Source: Sabellastarte sp. h YS-2021 (lineage: Eukaryota > Annelida > Polychaeta > Sabellida > Sabellidae). Taken from it: 64,000 nucleotides of DNA. Below the pieces are notes generated by a model that saw only the letters and a list, made by a program, of their open reading frames with translations, made no database searches and had not been told where the DNA came from. The stretch lies in assembly GCA_964017235.1 (NCBI GenBank), contig OZ024931.1, positions 103,620,221 to 103,684,220 on the forward strand. The letters run 5' to 3'. This document shows, piece by piece, positions 31,901 through 44,200 of the stretch; the first letter of the stretch is position 1, and the number at the start of each line of letters is the position of its first letter. The translations under genes were made by a program, and so were the position numbers.

Positions 31901-32943
31901 TTATTATTTCTTGTAACTTAACTAATGTCTCGAGTACAAAATAATTCAGCAAATATTATATAGGTAAACTATAATTGAACTCAATGTCAGTGAAAATGGT
32001 GGCACTCTGAAAAACCATTTGTGTCAGTGTCCTGTGTTGTACATCTATGACACATATTCATTAACTAAAATATGCATTATGCAAGGTCAATCTTCTTTCA
32101 CTGTTCAATTTATTTATACTTCATTCTATATCTGACATAGTCCTTTTGTATATATAGTATCATGATTGCTCTTTTGACAAAATTGTATACAATAAGCTCC
32201 CTTGTAAAAAATATAGTGGGAGGCATGAACAAAGTGGTGACAGAGCAATGCACGAATTTATTATCAACAGCACTAGCAATCGTGTCAGGAAAACTGATTC
32301 TTTGTTGTGGGAGGTAAAATTATTTCAAATTATGTAAATTGATACGTCGTTATTTTAGCTTCTAGTTTCCAAACTAGTCAGTTATTAATCAAGTTTGTAA
32401 TAAAAATGCGAATGATAAAATTACTCCTATGCACTATGCATGATTTTTCTATTATATTGACTTCAGATTCATTATATCATCAAAATATTTATTGGTTTGA
32501 TTTCACAGATAGTAATTTCACATGTTATTACCATATTGTTGGTGAAATTGTTGTTCCAATTTATTCCCATTTTGTTGTAGGTGCAAGTTTGGCCAACTCA
32601 ATAACTGGTCCCTGTTGCTATTTAACATATGTGTTTCAACTATTTATATCAGCCCGCAATGTAGATAAATGCAGGGTCAAAATACAAAGTCGGTAAAGCC
32701 TATTGCCATTATAACCAGGTCTTTTTGTAAAATTTGACATTACCTGTAGTAGATTTTTATATATCAGTAGATATATGCTGACCACAGATCTGTGTAAAGC
32801 CTGTATCTACTAATCACCCCAAGTCCCCCTCACCCGCCGCAACCCCTGATGGTTTGTTCTAATACCCCGGCTTTTTTATGGTTTCAGGTATAGAAGACAT
32901 CCAGGTGTTGTCCATGGACTGTCCTGTACAAGTATGGCCATAA
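25837..32943 (+). CDS. secreted zincin-like protein without its HExxH site (six exons, 326 aa)
   Basis: Coding exons: 25837-25921, 28938-29030, 29980-30126, 30484-30914, 31439-31607 and 32888-32943. All introns are GT-AG and every junction keeps phase, giving 981 nt with stop TAA. Residues 12-26 are hydrophobic, a probable signal peptide. The body resembles a family of putative zinc peptidases known to me from animals, fungi and bacteria, with landmarks VSDDAL..A, LPEY, RGLGG, GEEHLACY, GVQSYF, DGVHNNIN and LQEYDPGL. Where such proteins have a HExxH box (about residues 208-212) this one reads VVNIA. Glu254 of the downstream GEGVQSYF, a likely third metal ligand in the family, remains. It is probably a non-catalytic homologue. 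Family recognition is from memory and unverified. Confidence 0.75.
28938..29030 (+). CDS. zincin-like gene, exon 2: charged N-terminal segment
   Basis: Acceptor CTCTTTCAG, donor GCAG|GTAATA. Encodes a charged helix-like stretch (KRIQLERLAERQLESGFY). Phase 1 on both sides. Confidence 0.75.
29980..30126 (+). CDS. zincin-like gene, exon 3: start of the conserved domain
   Basis: Acceptor GGCTTTGCAG, donor ATGG|GTATGA. Encodes SSCGEIKL and the stretch YKYTEAYGIPIM leading into the domain. Phase 1 on both sides. Confidence 0.75.
30484..30914 (+). CDS. zincin-like gene, exon 4: domain core with the altered active-site segment
   Basis: Acceptor TATTTCCAG, donor ATT|GTAAGT. It carries VSDDALSRAC, ALPEYSEVLP, RGLGGVPAIPV, GEEHLACY and ELAIGVVNIAIT, the segment where HExxH would be expected. 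Ends in phase 0. Confidence 0.8.
31439..31607 (+). CDS. zincin-like gene, exon 5: GVQSYF and DGVHNNIN segment
   Basis: Acceptor TGGTTCAG, donor TGTAAAG|GTAAGA. Encodes GEGVQSYFNVNGYSDPPDG, then NINVRRDLQEYDPGL and LLPCGNSYLHNC. Starts in phase 0, ends in phase 1. Confidence 0.8.
32888..32943 (+). CDS. zincin-like gene, exon 6: terminal exon
   Basis: Acceptor TGGTTTCAG. Seventeen codons (IEDIQVLSMDCPVQVWP) then TAA. Its phase matches exon 5. Confidence 0.7.
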
Positions 32944-34535
32944 AACCCTAGTGTGAAGAGTCCACAGATGTGTGTATGTGAGCTTACAGCCAGATGTTGG
33001 CAGTGTGTGTAGTGGATGCAGTTGAAAGCAACCAATGTCCACACACATGTTCAGAACGACTGAGGCATGGCCAACTAGCTCTGAGACTGCTCCTTTAATT
33101 ACAAACTTACACAACCAGCATCTACCTGAACTGATATACTACTCCATAGTTATGGATCTTGAATGGCTACTTCCTGATGCAGGAAGGAATCAATTTAACA
33201 ATTATTTTAGCTTTTCGAGTGGAAATCTATTTTCATCGGTGAAGATTGTGAGATAAATAAATGTAAAAAAGACAGTTCTCACAAATCTCAATTTTATAAG
33301 TCAGCCGAATCTGACACAGGTGTCCTGATTTGTGTACCATATTGAAAGTAAAAAGAAGTTTGTTGGTATTTATTTTTCTCAAAAATGTTATAGTAGACTC
33401 CGTATATTCAAAATGGTATTTAACTCCTGCCAAATTAAGTTACCTGTGTCATATTAGTGAGGTGATATACTTATAATGCCCAACGTATTTCAACATTATG
33501 CTATGCTTATCTCAAACAATAAATACGTTTTCCTTAACAGAGAACTATTAACATTAATTTTAGCTTCACCAGAAACTGACTAATTGAATATATTTTAAAC
33601 ATGAGGTTTGTTAGAAGTAAAAGTCTTCTTGCATATCGAGGATTCTGATGTGCAGTGCTATATGGGTCTGAGTGTGATATTTCATATTGCCTCCCAGTGT
33701 TTTTATTCACCTTTTCTCTCCTTTATCTTAGAGTGTTCTATTTATTATGAGTTGTATTTATGGTATTTAAATATACTTGGTTAATATTTAGCTAATGGAC
33801 TATGTAGATGGCTCTCTGTATATGTGGCTATTGTTATAATGAGTGTGTAAATAAAAGCATACATTCAAACTGGTGCACTCAATAATACATGGAGGAGTCA
33901 ACATATCAGCCATTTGTACTAAGTTATCCTTACACTGTGCAAATATGTACACATAAACCAGATTTTTTTCTACTTTCTCCTCACTACAGGATAACACATA
34001 TACAGCCTGGTAAAAACTCAATAAACATTTTTTACCATTTGGAATTGAACCATTGTACAGATAAAACCTGTGTATTATGTCACACTGAAGAGAACTTTGA
34101 GGCTCCAAGAGTGTGGCAAAACTGATAAAATCCTTTCAAAGATCTTCCTGATTTTCATGAAAATCAAGGTGACTGTCCAATATTACCCGGAGCACTACCT
34201 ACTTGGGAAAAGTGATACTTCCTAGTATAAACTGCTTATGTTTTTTGGAAGAAGTCATAAATTCCAAGAAAACGGTTTACTTTTATGAGAGAGGTCATAT
34301 TACCTAATATAATCTGCTTACTTTCTTGAAAGTAATCATTCTTCCAAATATGAACAGCTTAGTTTATTGGAAGAGGTAATGCAAGAGGTTGGCCAATACA
34401 TCAACTAATATATGAAATGTGAAGAAATATTTTGCAAAGTAGAACCATTCTGTTAATGAAACTCGTGAATATTTGACAGAATCTTTTTAAGTGGACCTCA
34501 CATTTACCTGTTTGGGGACCTAATCTCATTTCAAA
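32944..34535. other. 3' flank of the zincin-like gene, otherwise no gene recognised
   Basis: AATAAA at 33256-33261 is a plausible polyadenylation signal about 310 bp after the stop codon. The rest is AT-rich without recognisable features. Confidence 0.4.
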
Positions 34536-36367
34536 CAAGATGCACTCAGAGAGAGCAAAACGCTCGACTCCATGTGACCAGTCTCTCAAGTGGCAGAAAG
34601 TATTGTAAGGAAGACAATAAAATAAAACCAAACATGTAAATTAATCTTCATAGAAATATCAAGTGGAAAGCCAAAGTCATTAAAAATACATTGAAATGGG
34701 ACCTCTGAAAATTCATGATTTTTTTTTGTATCCAAAAGAAGATCCAGATCCTTCTTTTAGTAAGTTCTTCCTTTGGCCAGGTCCTATCCACCAATTTTTA
34801 ATAAAGATCTGTTCATTACTTCTGGAATAATCTAAACACACACAAAAAAAAATCAGACAAAGAAACAAACAATTAGCAAACAAAAACATAAACTGCAACT
34901 GCTGGTGGAGGTAAAAATATTGCTTAAAGATCACTTCTTGGTGAAAATCATGCATGGTAATTTTTTGTCAAGGAATTGAAAGAAAAAAAACAGAAAATAA
35001 AAACAGAAATAATAATTAATAAAATGATGAATATACCACCTCCCTCTCTATTATCTTTATGTCAATTTCAAGACATAAAATGAGAAGAAATATTTTTACT
35101 TAAAGACAGCAAGTATCACAACCTAGGTTTGTGACCTCACAATGACAATTGTATTGTGACATCACTGAGTAATGACATCATCAAGAGCAAAGCATTGATT
35201 TTTAACGCTCGACGATAGGAGAGGGTTATTGTGATCAGTTTGTTTCTGTCTGTCTGTCTGTCTGTCTGTGCACCGTTTCGCCCTTATAACTCAAAAACTA
35301 TAACACCAATCGAGCTTAAATTTGGTGGGCGGGTATTTCATGGGGTATAGACGGATTCTTTCAAATTTGGTGTAATTTGTGTGAAAATTAAAGCCAGGAG
35401 AGAGTTATTCTTATTCTTAATTGGGCTTTTACAGTGAAATCTGCTTCTCTGTCTGTGCACCATTTTGCCCTTATAACTCAAAAACTATAACATCAATCTC
35501 TCTCAAATTTGGTGGGCAGGTATTTCATGGGATACAGACGGGTTCTTCCAAATTTGGTGTAATTTGTTTGAAAATTAAAGCCAGGAGAGAGTTTTTTTTA
35601 TTTTTAATTGGGAATACACAGTGAAGCTGCTTCTCTTCATCACATACGTAAAAAATCAATATTTTACTTTCTTATGATGTCATTACTCAGTGATGTCACA
35701 ATGCAACTGTCATTGTGAGGTCACAAACCTAACTTGTGATACTTGCTGTCTTTAAGTAAAAATATTTCTTCTCATTTTATGTTTTGAAATTGACATAAAG
35801 ATAATAAAGAGGGAGGTGGTATATTCATCATTTTTACTAATTATTATTTCTGTTTTATTTTCTCTTTTTTTTTTCTTTCAATTCCTTGATAGCTAGTCTA
35901 TCACAAAAAATTACCATGTGTGATTTTCACCAAGAAGTGACCTTTCAGCAATATTTGTACCTCCACCAGCAGTTTATGCTTTCCTGTGTTAATTGTTTAA
36001 TTGTCTATTTGTCTGTTTTTTTGTTGTTTTTTTGTGTTTTTTTTGGGTGTGTGTGTGCATGTTTAGATTACTCCAGAACTAGTGAACAGATCTTTATTTA
36101 AAAATTTGTGGGTAGGACCTGACTGAAGGAAGAAGTTAGTAAAAGAAAGATTTGGATCTTATTTTGGATATAAAAAAATCATGATTTTTCAGAGGTCCCG
36201 TTTCAATGTACTTTTTTAATGACTTTAGCTTTCTACTTGATATTTCTATGAAGATTAATTTACATGTTTGGTTTTATTTTATTGTCTTCCTTACAATACT
36301 TTATATCACTTGAGAGACTGGTCACATGGAGTCGAGTGTTTTGCTCTCTCTGAGTGCATCTTGTTTA
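34536..36367. repeat. large imperfect palindrome with arms of about 0.7 kb
   Basis: The left arm (about 34536-35202) and the right arm (about 35650-36367) are inverted copies. The left begins AAACAAGATGCACTCAGAGA and the right ends TCTGAGTGCATCTTGTTT. Inner ends are GCATTGATTTTT and AAAAAATCAAT. Divergence is moderate, with small indels and separate GT/T-run expansions, so the arms are old. The spacer (35203-35649) holds a direct repeat described in the next entry. Confidence 0.85.
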
Positions 36368-36630
36368 CGTATGGGATGAAGAGAAGCAGTTTCACTGTGT
36401 ATTCCCAATTAGAAATAAGAAAAACTCTCTCCTGACTTTAATTTTCAAACAAATTTCACCAAATTTGGAAGAATCTGTCTGTACCCCATGAAATACCTCC
36501 CCACCAAATTTGAGATTGATTGATGTTATAGTTTTTGAGTTATAAGGGCACAACAGTGCACAGACAGACTGACAGACAGACAGACAGAAACAAACTGATT
36601 ACAATAACCCTCTCCTATCGTTGAGCGTTA
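35203..36630. mobile_element. TIR element of 1.4 kb overlapping the palindrome
   Basis: TAACGCTCGACGATAGGAGA at the left is inverted at the right end (TCTCCTATCGTTGAGCGTTA). The inverted similarity continues inward through the GTCT run and CCCTTATAACTCAAAAACTA. The left side carries two direct copies of this terminal unit, beginning about 35230 and 35440, while the right side has one inverted copy (36362-36630). One arm of the larger palindrome lies between. This looks like a non-autonomous DNA element joined to an inverted partial second copy. Confidence 0.65.
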
Positions 36631-39254
36631 CAAACATGTCTCGTCTTCTGTATCTTTCTGTCACATCATGCTCTGTGCAACTGGCTTCAAGATCTTTTCA
36701 AAAGTCACGCTGATAATACAAAAATCTTCTAAACTTATATAACAAATAATTTGTAAAGCCCCGAATTGATGTACACATTCTTTTAGACAACCAATGTCCA
36801 AAAAGGGACAGTCCAGTTACCATAAAGATATGTCCAAGACTATTGAGGTGGAATAGGCAAGTCTGAACAAAGAAGTCACGAACTGCCGGCTAAACCCAGT
36901 GACAATGACCTGGGTTCTGATGGCTTGCGGAAGTTTCTTCCATTCAGAAGGCATAGCTGTGGCAAAACTGCACATGCCCATGTGGTTGTTGGGTCTGGGA
37001 AACTTTTCAAACTAAAATATTTTGGATGCTAATGAAATTAACTGCATATTTTAATGTTCAAAATTTTGTATTATACAAGATCTTTGCTTATTGCAATACC
37101 GAATATCCAAAAGAAAAAAAAAGAAACTTTCCTCATGTCCCCCATGTCTGACAGGTGATAATAGGTGACAAAAGAAAAATCTTCATATTAACCCAAATAA
37201 AAGTCATGTCAAACCATTACAAACATATACATGTATATACTTATGAAAATACCTCCACAAAATTATGTCAGATCCATTCATGAACTGACTACAAAATACG
37301 GCAGCCTGTAAGAGTCACATTGAAAAAAGTTTTGAATTGCAAAATTGAAATACAAAGTCAAAATTTAGAAATCGTTGACTTATAACTTGACTTAGTAGGT
37401 CAAAATTTTGAGATTAAATGTCAAATTTTTTAGTTAGATTTCATGTAAGTTCACACGGTCAAATCTGATGTCATCAGAACTTTGAGCCACACAATTTCCT
37501 ATAAGTTGCCTTCCAACCCAAACCTCCAGAACCAATAATAAAAGAAATACAATGCATTATAAGTATCCCAAAGCAGTTTTTAATAGCCTCTGTAGGTGAC
37601 TTTGGCTTAATGGTGAAACAGTTAAATCGAGGAGATATATATTCCTTATAAACATCAGCCATAGAGCTGTATTGCCAAAAATAAGGGACATGTATTGTCT
37701 CACAGCCATATACAGGCACATGTAGAGTAAAAGGTGCCATTTTTGAGTACTTAGAGCAGCCCCAGGGTGATCTTGGAGAAAAAAATCCCAAGGTCAACAA
37801 AGTGGGTAGCAGTAGTCTACCCTGTAATCTGTCTCCAAAGTCATTTTGAATGACTTCCATCAGATATAGTCAGATCAGTCAGATATAGTCACAGATCCGA
37901 AAAATATTTTTCCATACAGCCCCTCTTCATGTGGAAGCTTTTTTTTCATCTGCCTGTGCAGGAGTTTTAAACATGTTTAACATTTAAGCAATTTCAATTT
38001 TGACTTTGCTATCTCAAAAGTTTGACTTTTATCTAAATATTTTGACTAACTCAAACTTTGGAATTAGCTATTTAAAAAAAAAAAAAAATTATTTCGATAT
38101 TTCATTTTCATTTCATGAACACATTTGAACTTTCTTTCTCAATATCTTGACTTTTTACTAAAACATTTGAAAACTGTTTTTTTCAGCATAGCTCTTCTAG
38201 GCTTCCGTCACAAATGGACCACACTTTGACCTTGATTTCCACACGAAAATGACATGGAAAAAGCCCATTCCATCTATACTCATTTGAAATCTGCATCACA
38301 ATTGAGTCATATTCTTATGTCGATTATATTGGCCCAAAACATTTTAGTCGTGAAAAATGACCCAATATGTCAAAAGGTAAGCTATTTCCAACAATGTTGA
38401 CTATTCCTACTGATGTTGTCGAGCTAAAAACGTCTCTGTTGTACCAGAGACCTGTGATTGGACCTTAAATAATCAGTCAAAACTTCCCTAATGAGCTCAA
38501 ATAACGAATCACACTCAAATTGAATGGTTAGATTTACATGCTTGCAAACAGAGACCAAAAGTGTGACTTTCAAAATTAAAATTACCCAGCACAGTACCAC
38601 AACGTGCTCATACAGGTTATGTTAAACAATTGGGTACACAATGCACTCATCAGAGATTTTTCGCCGAGTTGTTTTACTGGATATTTTCCCAATAATAATG
38701 ATAATAGTAATACTAAAAACATTTGTGCAGCGTAAAATTGATGAAGATTGAAGATCCTTCAGTGCACTGATATCCTAAAAAGGAAAGCCCTTAACCCTAG
38801 TAAAGTTGTAAACCAGCAAGGATGACTATGGTGGTAGGTAAGCAAGTCTTAACTGTTAAGTGCACAATTATATTGTACCATCTGTAAACTTTAATTTAAT
38901 TTTAAGTCTTGGTGCCAGGAAGTAGTTTATGTGGTAGATCACTCAAGATATTGCATATTCTGTAGACATTTAATAATGGTATGTGGAATACATAGCAGTT
39001 TGTTATTCTGTGGCTAACACTATGGCATTTTGCAGAAGTAAATAGGTGCCCAATTGGGTGCAAGGAGTGATATGTAAACGTAATTGCATATAACTCTATG
39101 GTAATGTGATTACGTAAACACTAGCTTTGATATTCCTATATATAGTGAAATTACATCACAGCTCTGAGGGTCACCTTTGGATTTATCGGTCATATACTTT
39201 ATACCCAGGTCATACTGTCTCATACTTATTACACTAATGCATTTCTTTTCAAGC
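36631..39254. other. no gene recognised
   Basis: AT-rich sequence. A short stretch at about 37490-37555 (TTTCCTATAAGTTGCCTTCC and following) is a diverged copy of the unit in the 14.6-15.7 kb repeat. Words such as TTTTGACT and TTTGAATT are locally frequent near 37.3-38.2 kb. Confidence 0.4.
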
Positions 39255-39640
39255 GCAAGCTCTTGGAGGCTCGTGTTTCTAGGGATCACTTTTTCCAGTT
39301 TTTTTAAGTGCGAGCCTCGCTAGAGCTCCCGCTTCTACAGATCACTTTTTTTTTGTCTCCGGACTTTGATGAAATTTACCCTTGCATTCTGAAGTTACCT
39401 CTCTTGCTCTAAAATAGCTAAAAGGACACATGTCCTTTTGGCTTTTGGCCATACATATGTCCTTTTGTCTCCGGACTTTGATGACATTGACAACACTCCA
39501 ATAGCTAAAAGGGCACATGTCCTTTCGGCTTTTGCCCATACATATGTCCTTTTGTCTCCGGACTTTGAAGACATTGACAACACCTGTACATTCTGAATTT
39601 TACTCTCTTGCTCTCCAATAGCTGCCTTTTTCCCAATACA
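39255..39640. repeat. short tandem repeat with the phrase TTTTGTCTCCGGACTTTGA
   Basis: The phrase occurs at about 39352, 39463 and 39550. Between copies lie ATAGCTAAAAGG(G/A)CACATG and GGCTTTTG(G/C)CCATACATA. CACATGTCC is self-complementary in part. Upstream GTGCGAGCCTCGCTAGAGCT recurs beside the 5S-SINE at 10.3 kb. Confidence 0.7.
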
Positions 39641-39654
39641 TATGTCCTTCTTGC

Positions 39655-39870
39655 ATCGGACTTTCAGAAATTATGGCACAGAGTGATGACTATTTGTCTG
39701 CTCATTGAAGTTAAGTGGCAATGGGCTTTGTTAGTACGTGGATGGGTAACCGTCTCAGTTCGGGACCAGCTGTGGGATGTATCTACGTTGGAATTTCTTT
39801 ATGTCATGAGACTTTTGTAAATTCTAGTGCACTACTGATGGCTTTGCACTCACGCTAGAGGACCAAAAAA
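39655..39870 (+). repeat. 5S rRNA-derived SINE, copy with internal insertion
   Basis: CATTGAAGTTAAGTGGCAAT and TTAGTACGTGGATGGGTAAC follow the 5S internal promoter. The 3' tail CTGATGGCTTTGCACTC and CGCTAG matches the other copies. About 70 bp between AACCGTCTCAG and GTGCACTACTG are absent from the copy at 39.9 kb. Confidence 0.7.
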
Positions 39871-39904
39871 CACCTTTTGGCCTTGTTTTGTTTGTTTTGA
39901 CTTT

Positions 39905-40052
39905 CATGAATTGTGACGTAGCATGATGAGTACCTGTCTCATTACTGAAGTTAAGCAGCAATGGGCTATGTTAATGCTTGGATGGGTGACCACCTCAGTG
40001 CATTACTCATGTCTCTGATGGTTTTGTGGCTCGTGCTAGTTGACTGAAACCC
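39905..40052 (+). repeat. 5S rRNA-derived SINE
   Basis: CACTGAAGTTAAGCAGC is represented here as TACTGAAGTTAAGCAGCAAT, then GCTTGGATGGGTGACCACCT. These equal the box A and box C parts of 5S rRNA with few changes. The tail TCTCTGATGGTTTTGTGGCT and GTGCTAG is shared with the copies at 10.2 and 39.7 kb. It is not a true 5S gene because the 5' third and the terminal stem do not match. Confidence 0.75.
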
Positions 40053-40527
40053 CTCTCGACCTTGTTTTATATCAACACACTTGTATTGGAAATTGTCATG
40101 CCTCCCCATTTGTCTGACCCTTTATACTGCTTAGCTGAAGAAAAATCCCTAAAAGTTATTTATAAGAGTTGAACTGCAAAAGGATGTTTAGTGTGCGTGC
40201 GAGAGACAGAGAAGATGGTATTTCGGGTGTTGCTTAGGTTATGGAGGAAATGTTCTCTGACATCACCGTGTGTGGAGGAAGGCCTTATATCAACAGGCTA
40301 TTTCCAGCTACGTAACTCACATACAACCTTTGTGGTATGGACTCAATCCATTAAAAAAACATGAAATTCTGCTCATAAAAGGGACATTAAACTGGACACT
40401 GAATCCCTCATTTGTCCCAAACTGGGGGAAAATAAATAAAACGTAGATAATGGGGTAGATAATAAAACGTTACAAGAGTGTTATCAAGTCATTAAACTTT
40501 GACAAATGTTTGTACAGCTCTCACTTA

Positions 40528-40627
40528 TGTGGTTGTAGGCTCCAATCCAATCCATGACATCACATGGCAGAGACCAATGCGGTTGTAGGCTCCAATCCAA
40601 TCCATGACATCACATGGCAGAAACCAA
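40528..40627. repeat. two-copy tandem repeat, period 50 bp
   Basis: TGTGGTTGTAGGCTCCAATC and the following 30 bases are repeated from 40578 with two substitutions (GTG to GCG, GAGACC to GAAACC). Such similarity indicates a recent tandem duplication. Confidence 0.9.
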
Positions 40628-41189
40628 TGTTTTAGTTACGGGGCTAGGTCTTAAACAGGATGTTTCATTCAGATTGGACTTTGATAGTGCTTTCTTATCC
40701 CCTGTATGAAATAAATGAAATTTTTGGATATACACAAATGTCAACTTTAGCATTTGAAAATATGAACTTTTTCACAAATGAGGTAAGCGACTGACCTCTT
40801 GGTGATATCCAATGATAGAACTGCACTAGTTCATCTCACATGATAGAATGTCATGTGTTAAAAGCAAAAACAGTCCTGTACAAAAGATGGAATATTGTCA
40901 ATTTTAGCTATATTATTAACAAATGTGCCCCTGCAAATGTGACCAAGGTATAATATATAAACTATATGTATGTCACAAATTACATCACACCCCCAGGAGA
41001 GTCTGCAGAAAGAATCTTGTCTCTGATTGGCTGGTGTGTTTGAGCAAACTCCCGCACCATTCCTGTGTGTGGGCTTTACAATTCTCTCTCAGACTTACCA
41101 AGTCTGTTGACAGCAGAGGTAGTACCGCGAAGTCTACGTAAAGTACATGTTACATCAGACACTAGGCGATAGAACACAGAGGCGTGAAG

Positions 41190-41237
41190 ATGAAGTGTGC
41201 GTTGTGGAGCAGTGTCATAGTATTCCTATGTGTACAG
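41190..41237 (+). CDS. peroxidase exon 1: signal peptide
   Basis: ATG then 16 codons ending GTACAG|GTAATC, phase 0. Chosen because it is a signal-peptide-like start in the right phase upstream of exon 2. The 4.8-kb intron leaves some doubt. Confidence 0.6.
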
Positions 41238-44200
41238 GTAATCTTAAAGCAACTTTCTCCACTTCATTTGGTAGAGTCTTAAATTTACAAACTATTGGTT
41301 TAAAAATTTCATAGCACTACCCGATTACTGTAACTCTCAACTATTTCAAATTTACAATAAATATTAAAGAACCATATTTATGTGAAAGTTTGCCATTTGC
41401 GTTTGGATAAATGGTGACGTTGAAACAAACGTTTTGTAATTTTTTTTCACTTTCTTGTATTAAGAGCTTAACCATTTCAATGCTATATGTTATTCGTTTT
41501 TTAAGTATGGGCAGGTAAAGTATTTCAGTATTATGTAAGTTTAAAATGTAAACACTTTTGTTAGCAACATGCTAAAGATATAGCTTTATTATTTATTTTA
41601 TTAAGTGACATAGTATACAGGGGCGGATCCAGCTTTTATGTAAGGTGGGGGTTCACATCGAGTAAGGTGGGGGTTCACATGGAGTAAGGTGGGGGTTCAC
41701 ATCAGACATATTATAATTAAGGGGGTCGGGGGGCATGCCCCACTGGAAAGAAATTAATTTTTGGTAAAAATAGTGCATTTCCTGTAAATTTAACACCACT
41801 GTCAAGAAATAATTTTGTACTTTGGGTTGAACCCCTTTACATTATTTTTCAAGGGGGGGGTTCGACCCCCCCCCCCCCCCCTCCCCGATCCGCTAGTGGT
41901 ATACAATAACTGGTACAAAATATCAAATTATTGATGCCGAGCCCTAAAGGACTCTTTTTTTTCAGTCGCCATTTCAACAAAGTGGTAGGACATCTTTTGG
42001 AAAAAGAAATAGTTTACATTAAGAAGACAACTTCTTACTGTAACACTAAAGATTACTTAAAAGTTGATCTATAAGTTTCATATTAACTGAATAATTGGAA
42101 TGTGACACTGATAGCACGTGAATCCTCTGTGTGGATCAACACAAACAAATGGGTCTTACACCAGTTTTAATAAATGAAATTTTAAATGTAGTCTTTTGGT
42201 TCTGCACTATTGGTTTATTGCGACAAAATGCACTAGCCTTTCACACACCGCATACTGATTGGCAAGATATTATCAAGTCATGATTCTATTAGATAAAAAC
42301 AGAGCCAATATCATTCAATTTGCACTCACTATCTGTCGTGGGACAAAGGTTACACTCAATCACCAACCTCTCTATGGAGATCTACTCTCTTGAGGTTAAC
42401 ACTACAGGAGAGCACTACTAAGTCCATATATTTTTCAAATACATATTATTGATCCAAGTTTGCTAAGCAAGTTTGGGGAGTTGTGACCAGAAGTCACAAA
42501 CCTCTCATTGCTCCAGTTATTTTAAAACGTCTCTTCTTGTTAACCAAATGTTAAAATATGATTGGATGACCTTTAACCTAGGGTCATTTGAACTCCCGCG
42601 AAAATCAAATGATTCATCACTTTTGATAGGGAAGTCAGACTGGGCAGACGCCATTTAAAAATTGTAAAGTAAATTAGTTTAAAATAAAATAGTTTAGATG
42701 TTTATTTTAAATAAATTATATTATCCCCACACAGTCTTTAAATTTCACATCCTTTTCATAATCTGGGGCAATGAGGTTGCTTCATTACCAAGCATAACTA
42801 TTATGTATAAGCCAGTATGCCCAAGCGTACCATTTTCTTGGTGGAATTATTGAGATATACAACCCCACCCAGAAAAATATTCACCAAAAACAACTATTTG
42901 CAATAACATCAGGGAGTATTAAATAACTAATCTTAGCTTTTACCCAGAAAGTTGATTTACTGATGACATTGATCACACAAACATACTGCATGAAAGGCTA
43001 AGTAGTGGAGCTAAGTATTGGATCTTTGGAATGAATTTTTGTTACCCCACAGCCCTTAAGGCCTGTCGGGGCATTGTTTTCACCCATGGTGTCCGGATGG
43101 GAGGGCGGGCGGGCGGGTGGCAGGAAGAAGTTTGTCCGGCCTGTATCTCAGAAAGGAAGTTGATACTTGATAGGGACATTGGTTAGGGGGTGTAGGTGTG
43201 CAACGTCATGGTCTGACCTTGATTTGACCTTGCCGTAGTGACCTTGAGTTTGAAAATCTTGTCCGGGTATATCTCAGAAACCGTAAGGTGTAGGAAGTTG
43301 ATACTTGGTAAGGACATTGGTTAGGGGGTGTAGGTGTGCAACATCATGGTGTGAACTTGATTTGACCTTTGACCTTGCTGTAGTGACCTTGACATATAAA
43401 ATTGTGTCCGAGCTATATCTCGGAAACCGTAACGTGTAGGAAGTTGATACTTGGTAGGGACATTGATTAGGGGTGTAGGTGTGCAACGTCATGGTGTGAC
43501 CTTGATTTGACCCTTGACCTTGCCGTAGTGACCTTGACCTATAAAATCTTGTCCAGGCTATATCTCGGAAACTGTAAGGTGTAGCAAGTTGATACTTGGT
43601 AGGGACATTGGTTAGGGGGTGTAGGTGTGCAACGTCATGGTCTGACCTTGATTTGACCTTGCCGTAGTGACCTTGAGTTTGAAAATCTTGTCCGGGTATA
43701 TCTCAGAAACCGTAAGGTGTAGGAAGTTGATACTTGGTAAGGACATTGGTTAGGGGGTGTAGGTGTGCAACATCATGGTGTGATCTTGATTTGACCTTTG
43801 ACCTTGCTGTAGTGACCTTGACATATAAAATTGTGTCCGAGCTATATCTCGGAAACCAAAAGGTGTAGGAAGTTGATACTTGGTAGGGACATTGGTTAGG
43901 GGTGTAGGTGTGCAACGTCATGGTGTGACCTTGATTTGACCTTTGACCTTGCCGTAGTGACCTTGACCTATAAAATCTTGTCCGGGCTATATCTCGGAAA
44001 CTGTAAGGTGTAGGAAGTTGATACTTGGTAGGGACATTGGTTAGGGGTGTAGGTGTGCAACGTCATGGTCTGACCTTTCTTTGACCTTGCCGTAGTGACC
44101 TTGACCTATAAAATCTTGTCCGGGCTATATCTCGGAAACTGTAAGGTGTAGGAAGTTGATACTTGGTAGGGACATTGGTTGGGGGTGTAGGTGTGCAACG

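Noticed and set aside
39905-40052. Functional 5S rRNA gene
   Set aside because: Only the internal promoter part matches; the 5' third and the closing stem are missing, and the shared tail marks it as a SINE.
43274-43921. Two near-identical minus-strand ORFs of 72 aa
   Set aside because: They are frames within minisatellite units duplicated at an offset of about 430 bp, not genes.
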